Source: Moorena producens 3L (GTDB lineage Bacteria; Cyanobacteriota; Cyanobacteriia; Cyanobacteriales; Coleofasciculaceae). Taken from it: DNA of 64,000 nt. The stretch covers positions 88,256-152,255 of the forward strand of contig NZ_GL890945.1 of the NCBI RefSeq assembly GCF_000211815.1, written 5' to 3'. Positions 59,920 to 64,000 of this stretch are shown piece by piece. How positions within the stretch are numbered: position 1 is the stretch's first letter; each line of letters starts with the position of its first letter. A program made the translations under genes and the position numbers. The notes beneath the pieces were generated by a model. It was given only the letters and a program-made list of their open reading frames with translations. It was not told the origin of the DNA and searched no databases.

Positions 59920-61023
59920 TTAACCTTCAACAGTATTAATCTCAAGTCCTCGACTTTGTATAGTTTGCTCAAATAATGGCGTAGACAGGGCTTGTTCCAC
60001 CGGCCAAACTCCCGGTTTATTGAGTTGACCAGTAAGCATCAGTTCAGCAATACTACCAGTACCGACCCCAGCAGCGACAGCAGTATTCTGATGGACTAAG
60101 GTTGAGCCAGCACGGGCTGATTTACCATCTTTGTAACCAGTAACCTCTGAGCGAATGGCAACACCAACGCCACTAATGCGATCGCTTACATCGGTCATGA
60201 TGTGGCTGACATGGGACAAAAACTCGATTCCAGCGGGATTTTTCAGCCAAGATGAGGGGAAGATATGGGCGGCTATCCAGGTCAGATGATTATAAAAATC
60301 GGGAACTGAGCCAAATTTAGTGATGACGGTGTTAACAGGGAATGAGTCCACTAAGGTCAAGGCTTCTGGCATATCAAACCAGTAGACACCAGCTTTACCA
60401 TAGGGAGCAGGGAATTGGATGGTTTCCCTTACGCTATAAGGTTTCACGGTTTGCCACTGATTATCAATCCAAGCTTCAAACGGTTCTTGCAATCCTAGGA
60501 AAGTAGTACGCATCACCGTCACTCCAGCACCACCAGAACCGGCAACTACATAGCTGAGGTGAATCCGTTCTGCAACATCTAACTGTTCTACATCGTGACG
60601 CACCATGCTATTGGAGATACCAGGAAAAATGCCAGAATTGACAATAGCGGTGACACCAGCAGCAGTAGCTTGTTCACGGAAGGCTAAGGCTTTACGGGTA
60701 AAAGCACGGTTGTCACTGACATCGAGATAGTTAACTCCTTGTTCGATGCAAGTGTTTAGGACAGTAGCGTCTCGGTAGAGAAACGGACCAGCACAATGGA
60801 TGACTAGGTTGTGAGATGCGATCGCATTTCTTAACCCCTCCTGATCAGCTAAGTCTAGAGGGATAAACTGCACGGGGGGCTGTAACTGTTGTGGCAGACC
60901 TAGGTCAAGTTTACCCTGACGTCCGGTAATCGTAATTTTCGCCTGAGTATGGGCAAGTAAGTCTTGCGCTACACTGTTCCCGATGCGTCCTTTGCCTCCT
61001 AGGATTAAAACCTGGTCTGTCAT
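59920..61023 (-). CDS. Saccharopine-dehydrogenase-like NAD(P)-binding oxidoreductase
   Basis: 367 residues. The N-terminal Rossmann fold has QVLILGGKGRIGNSVAQDL (GxGxxG variant), then FIPLDLADQEGLRNAIASHN, LVIHCAGPFLYRDATVLN and GVNYLDVSDNRAFTRKALAF, as in the saccharopine dehydrogenase-like family. The C-terminal substrate domain is unremarkable (ERIHLSYVVAGSGGAGVTVM). These proteins reduce or oxidise diverse amino-acid or lipid substrates and function cannot be assigned. Monocistronic by appearance. Confidence 0.88.
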   Translation of the reverse strand: MTDQVLILGGKGRIGNSVAQDLLAHTQAKITITGRQGKLDLGLPQQLQPPVQFIPLDLADQEGLRNAIASHNLVIHCAGPFLYRDATVLNTCIEQGVNYLDVSDNRAFTRKALAFREQATAAGVTAIVNSGIFPGISNSMVRHDVEQLDVAERIHLSYVVAGSGGAGVTVMRTTFLGLQEPFEAWIDNQWQTVKPYSVRETIQFPAPYGKAGVYWFDMPEALTLVDSFPVNTVITKFGSVPDFYNHLTWIAAHIFPSSWLKNPAGIEFLSHVSHIMTDVSDRISGVGVAIRSEVTGYKDGKSARAGSTLVHQNTAVAAGVGTGSIAELMLTGQLNKPGVWPVEQALSTPLFEQTIQSRGLEINTVEG

Positions 61024-61638
61024 TAGATTATGTCTGCTTGAATACTGATCGCAGTTCTATCTTACGGTTGCTAGTTTCACTTAATGTCATCATTGGATTC
61101 AAGTCTAATTGAATTGTGTCCATTGGGTTTTACTAAAAGTAAATTTTTGAACTCTAGGGATCCCTGTAGGAATTGTGATAATTTTTGATGCCATATTCCC
61201 TACGGTGCGCTTACAGTCGTCGAATTAAATTCGCCACGGGTCGCACCGCTCCCTACTCCCTACTCCCTACTCCCTACTCCCTTTAACACTATAGCAATTT
61301 TCAGGTATTGAAACGTAATAGAAGTCAGTCCGACTTTGGGGAGATTCTTTGCTATCTTCCCCATCTTTCCCATCTTCCCCATCGCCATCTTCATCAATTA
61401 TCCCGATGTTGTGCAAACCCCTTCAGGGGATAGGCTTCACCTGCGCCATTTAGTTAAGTTTTGTTACAAAATTGCGACATCCGGCATAAACGGTAAGGCT
61501 TAATCCTGATAAGTATTAAAACCCTTAAAACTAGCAACTAACTACACTTTGCCGTAAATAACCTAGCTCCCCCAAACTGATCAGTGGGAAATCCCCTCGC
61601 CACAGACTATCCAACTTCTTTTAGAATAGGTCTACAAG
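61024..61638. other. Divergent intergenic region with TACTCCC repeats
   Basis: 615 bp: no gene. A GGTGCGCTTACAGTCGTCGA and GAATTAAATTCG motif near 61203-61226, CTCCCTA heptamers at 61250-61283, CATCTTTCCCATCTTCCCC repeats (61358-61395). The remaining AT-rich DNA should hold promoters for both flanking genes. Confidence 0.5.
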
Positions 61639-62235
61639 ATGAATACTATCACTAACTCTTTAGAAAGAGCCAATACTCAAGCACAACAGTTAGATCAGGT
61701 TTTATTACAAGGGATACTGGAAGGATTTATTGATGGCATTTTGATTCTGAGTACAAAAGGAAAGATACTTCATGCCAATGAATCGGCTCGTCTTCTGTTG
61801 GATAAACTCACACCAGACAGTAAAAAATCTAATTTGGTGCCTAAACAAATCTGGCGTGTCTGCCAAGCTTTGAAGTACAGTTTTAAGTCCTATCATTCTC
61901 AGGCAGTTATTATAGATTCTTATCTTACTACGAGTCAGTCAACTCCTGTTCGGATACGAGTTCGATGGCTCAAATTAGAGTTATCCAAAGAGCCTTTTAT
62001 TTTAGTCACTCTTGAAGACCAACATCAATCCATTCAAAATCTAGTGCTTGCAGAAGTTTACCACTATGGTTTAACTCCTCGTGAAGCAGAAGTCTGGTTA
62101 CTGCGTCGAGTCAATTACTCCTATAAAGACATTGCCGCTAAGCTATTCATTACCCTCAGCACAGTGAAGAAGCACATGAAAAATATTCATGCTAAACGTA
62201 AGCTGACAGCCGTCAGCTGTCAGCTGTCAGCTTAA
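61639..62235 (+). CDS. LuxR-type transcriptional regulator with PAS-like sensor
   Basis: 198 residues. Residues from about 20 to 130 form a PAS-like domain (GILEGFIDGILILSTKGKIL, HANESARLLLDKL). The C-terminal HTH is of LuxR/GerE type: LTPREAEVWLLRRVNYSYKD, IAAKLFITLSTVKKHMKNIH. The usual conserved end (AKR) is followed by KLTAVSCQLSA, encoded by the GTCAGC repeat that runs to the stop codon, so the original C-terminus has been overwritten; as this lies after the recognition helix, DNA binding may survive. Target genes unknown. Confidence 0.9.
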   Translation: MNTITNSLERANTQAQQLDQVLLQGILEGFIDGILILSTKGKILHANESARLLLDKLTPDSKKSNLVPKQIWRVCQALKYSFKSYHSQAVIIDSYLTTSQSTPVRIRVRWLKLELSKEPFILVTLEDQHQSIQNLVLAEVYHYGLTPREAEVWLLRRVNYSYKDIAAKLFITLSTVKKHMKNIHAKRKLTAVSCQLSA

Positions 62236-62285
62236 AATAAACCTCGAACGGTCGAATTTAATTCGAGATTAATGAGAATTGAAAG

Positions 62286-62402
62286 GGGTGCATCTCAATG
62301 CATGCAATTAGGCAAAAATTCTAATAAAATCTCCATACTTCCCACACTCCCCGCGCCCGGGCCCCACACTTCCCGTCTTTTTTACAAATATGAGATGCAC
62401 CC
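62286..62402. mobile_element. 117-bp MITE with 9-bp target duplication
   Basis: GGGTGCATCTCA (62286-62297) and TGAGATGCACCC (62391-62402) are perfect 12-bp inverted repeats. AATTGAAAG stands directly before (62277-62285) and after (62403-62411), a perfect 9-bp target-site duplication. The interior is AT-rich then C-rich and non-coding. This is the best-defined element of its family in the window; relatives are at 20796-21303 and (one end) 1422-1433. Confidence 0.85.
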
Positions 62403-62966
62403 AATTGAAAGTCTGGGGAAAATCCCATCAGTAGAAGTAACTCACATTAAACGAATCCTTGCCTCTTTTCTTCAAAAACTGTTCGCGTAGCGCATTAGCT
62501 GAATGCTTACAGCTAAAACCTTAAGCCAGTGCTTTGCAGCTAGACCAATGATTTGAAGCGAGCAGTTGTGGACTAGCTGCTGCATCTGGCTTACCAATTA
62601 GAGGAGTTGCACTCGGAGGGTTTGTTGTAGTCTGTAGCAACACCCCCGACTCAGGCAAACTCTTGTCAGGCTTACCTCAATCAATGTTAGGTATTGAACC
62701 ATCAGACTAGACGAGGGCAAAATTCCCCTAACCGATCACCCCCTATTCACCAAGGGTTTCTATTGTTAATGATAAGTCAGTTTTAAACGTTATGAAAACT
62801 ACTTTATGCAAAAAACATTTTAAATTCATGCAAAATATACATTAAAGATTTTTTTATGTAAAAAGCAATTGAATTTCATGCACCCGATACATAGTAACTC
62901 TATCTATTTAAGTTATTGTTGTCCATGATGAAAAAATAACCAATTCTCGTAAAAGACAACTGGGTC
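62403..62966. other. Intergenic region before the CLC gene
   Basis: 564 bp. A GTTCGCGTAGCGCATTAGC unit lies near 62480. From 62740 to 62920 the DNA is AT-rich and contains repeated TTTTATGCAAAAAA/CATGCA motifs (TTATGCAAAAAACATTTT, TTCATGCAAAATATACATTA, TTTATGTAAAAAGCAATTG), possibly regulatory. No gene. Confidence 0.5.
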
Positions 62967-64000
62967 ATGACAACAATGACATCAGAGACGGCTCAAGTAT
63001 CATCGGTAAATCAAAGGACTAATCAGACGGAAAAATCAGATAGCTACAATCAACCCGTCAAGCTAGCTTATATAAAGCTAATCCTCTGCGCTACAGGGAT
63101 TGGCATTGCTGGCGGATTAGTAGCAACTAGTTACTATTTTGTCCTAGAACAGTGTTTGCATTTTGTTTGGCATTGGTTGCCCGAATTTCTAGAACCCTAT
63201 TTCCCCAGTTGGATACCCTCTTGGAATTATGTGTGGATTGCCACTACCATTGGTGGGTTTTTCGTGGGCTTATCCCTGTACTTCTTGGGGTTACCCGGTG
63301 AAATGGCGTTGGTGATCGAAAAAGTTCACGATCCAGGTAGGATGGAGCCTCGTCAAACTCCTGGCATGATTGTGACCTCTCTAATTTCCATCACCGCTGG
63401 CGGGAGTGCTGGACCAGAAGCACCTTTGGTACAGATTAATGGTAGCTTAGGTAGCTGGCTAGGAGTCAAGCTTAAACTGGCAATCAGCCATATCCGGATA
63501 TTGACCTTCTGCGGGATGAGTGCTGCTCTTGGTGCCTTTTTTGGTGCGCCGATCGGGGGGGCATTGTTTGCCCTAGAAATTCCCCACCGCCGGAGTCTGG
63601 AATACTATGAAGCCATCGTACCAGCCATTGTCGCGTCAATTTTTAGCTTCTCTGTTTTCCGCTTTGGTACTGGGTTAAATGTGGGAGGAATTTACCGCTT
63701 TAACCTTTTTGATACATTACCTACTCTGTCCTGGCTAAATTTAATTGAGGGTGGATTACTCGGGGTTGCTGGTGGATTAGCTGCTATCGTGTTTATCTAT
63801 ATCTTTCGCTTTACCAAGTCTTGGATTAAATCTATTGAACATCGCCATATTTTGCTAGCTACACTAGGCGGATTATCTATTGGGTTGATTGCTGTATTCT
63901 TTCCCCAAACCCTATTTTTTAGTGAGGAGCAAATTGAAACAGTGATTGAACAAGGTCCCACTTTGGGGGTAACCATGTTACTGGGGATTGCCTTGGCAAA
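62967..64000 (+). CDS. CLC chloride channel/transporter, 5' part
   Basis: The frame from ATG 62967 continues to the window edge (about 344 codons). After a polar N-terminus, transmembrane helices begin at LILCATGIGIAGGLVATSYY. The CLC selectivity region reads SITAGGSAGPEAPLVQINGS and the later GAFFGAPIGGALFALEIPHR matches the GxFxP-like helix N motif. Classical CLC proteins have GREGP, with Glu in the third position as the gate; here the third residue is Ala, and a Glu follows the GP pair instead. This GPEAP form is known in a bacterial subgroup. The C-terminal half is outside the window. Confidence 0.9.
   Translation, partial: MTTMTSETAQVSSVNQRTNQTEKSDSYNQPVKLAYIKLILCATGIGIAGGLVATSYYFVLEQCLHFVWHWLPEFLEPYFPSWIPSWNYVWIATTIGGFFVGLSLYFLGLPGEMALVIEKVHDPGRMEPRQTPGMIVTSLISITAGGSAGPEAPLVQINGSLGSWLGVKLKLAISHIRILTFCGMSAALGAFFGAPIGGALFALEIPHRRSLEYYEAIVPAIVASIFSFSVFRFGTGLNVGGIYRFNLFDTLPTLSWLNLIEGGLLGVAGGLAAIVFIYIFRFTKSWIKSIEHRHILLATLGGLSIGLIAVFFPQTLFFSEEQIETVIEQGPTLGVTMLLGIALA

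Overview
The window looks like part of the chromosome of a filamentous cyanobacterium, plausibly a Moorena (Moorea)-like marine genus. The pointers are frequent HIP1 octamers (GCGATCGC), many heptameric tandem repeats of the STRR type in intergenic DNA, cyanobacterium-type proteins (protoglobin/roadblock/GTPase module, Uma2 nucleases, HicAB, UPF0175/DUF3368, degenerate DinG), and a dense load of short palindromic and MITE-like elements. The organism is an inference from style; no rRNA or tRNA gene was found to anchor it.

Layout. 1-632: start of an ammonium transporter gene, cut by the window edge. 633-2208: gene-free repeat DNA, including a four-copy palindrome array. 2209-6264: a large STAND (NB-ARC) NTPase with about 18 near-identical two-helix repeats, split by one in-frame TGA. 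6348-7751: a toxin-antitoxin graveyard (intact VapB-like antitoxin, truncated PIN toxin, frameshifted antitoxin) plus an intact hicA-hicB pair. 7908-33473: a long, mostly minus-strand surface-polysaccharide locus with an acetyltransferase, several glycosyltransferases of GT2 and GT4 type, an O-antigen ligase/polymerase-like membrane protein, a Wzx-like flippase, a Wzc-like co-polymerase/kinase, a WecE/RffA-type sugar aminotransferase, a 2OG-Fe(II) oxygenase, a FemAB-like acyltransferase, a secreted clan GH-A-like hydrolase and one plus-strand phosphodiesterase/phosphatase.

34335-45580: housekeeping and accessory genes (secreted hypothetical, CNT nucleoside transporter, zinc-ribbon protein, MsbA-like ABC exporter, DAHP synthase, helicase-like protein, aspartoacylase-like protein, UPF0175/DUF3368 pair, HAD phosphatase). 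The DAHP synthase gene is preceded by what reads as a complete translation-dependent attenuator: a 21-codon leader peptide packed with Tyr, Phe and Trp codons, an anti-terminator segment lying over its stop codon, and a strong terminator ending just before the gene. A second terminator hairpin lies further upstream.

46091-49225: polysaccharide pyruvyl transferase, a frameshifted QueC-like PP-loop protein, and an insertion-sequence remnant. 50071-54375: a compact cassette of catalase-like protein, LodA-like quinoprotein oxidase and LodB-like flavoprotein. 54417-55864: a decayed IS1634-type element and a separate MITE. 56239-59630: a minus-strand signalling module (GTPase, roadblock, protoglobin, second GTPase). 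59920-64000: saccharopine-dehydrogenase-like protein, LuxR-type regulator, a MITE with a clear 9-bp target duplication, and the 5' part of a CLC chloride channel/transporter gene.

A theme running through the window is that intergenic repeats have invaded coding sequence: the same families supply C-terminal tails of three proteins and part of the ABC exporter linker.
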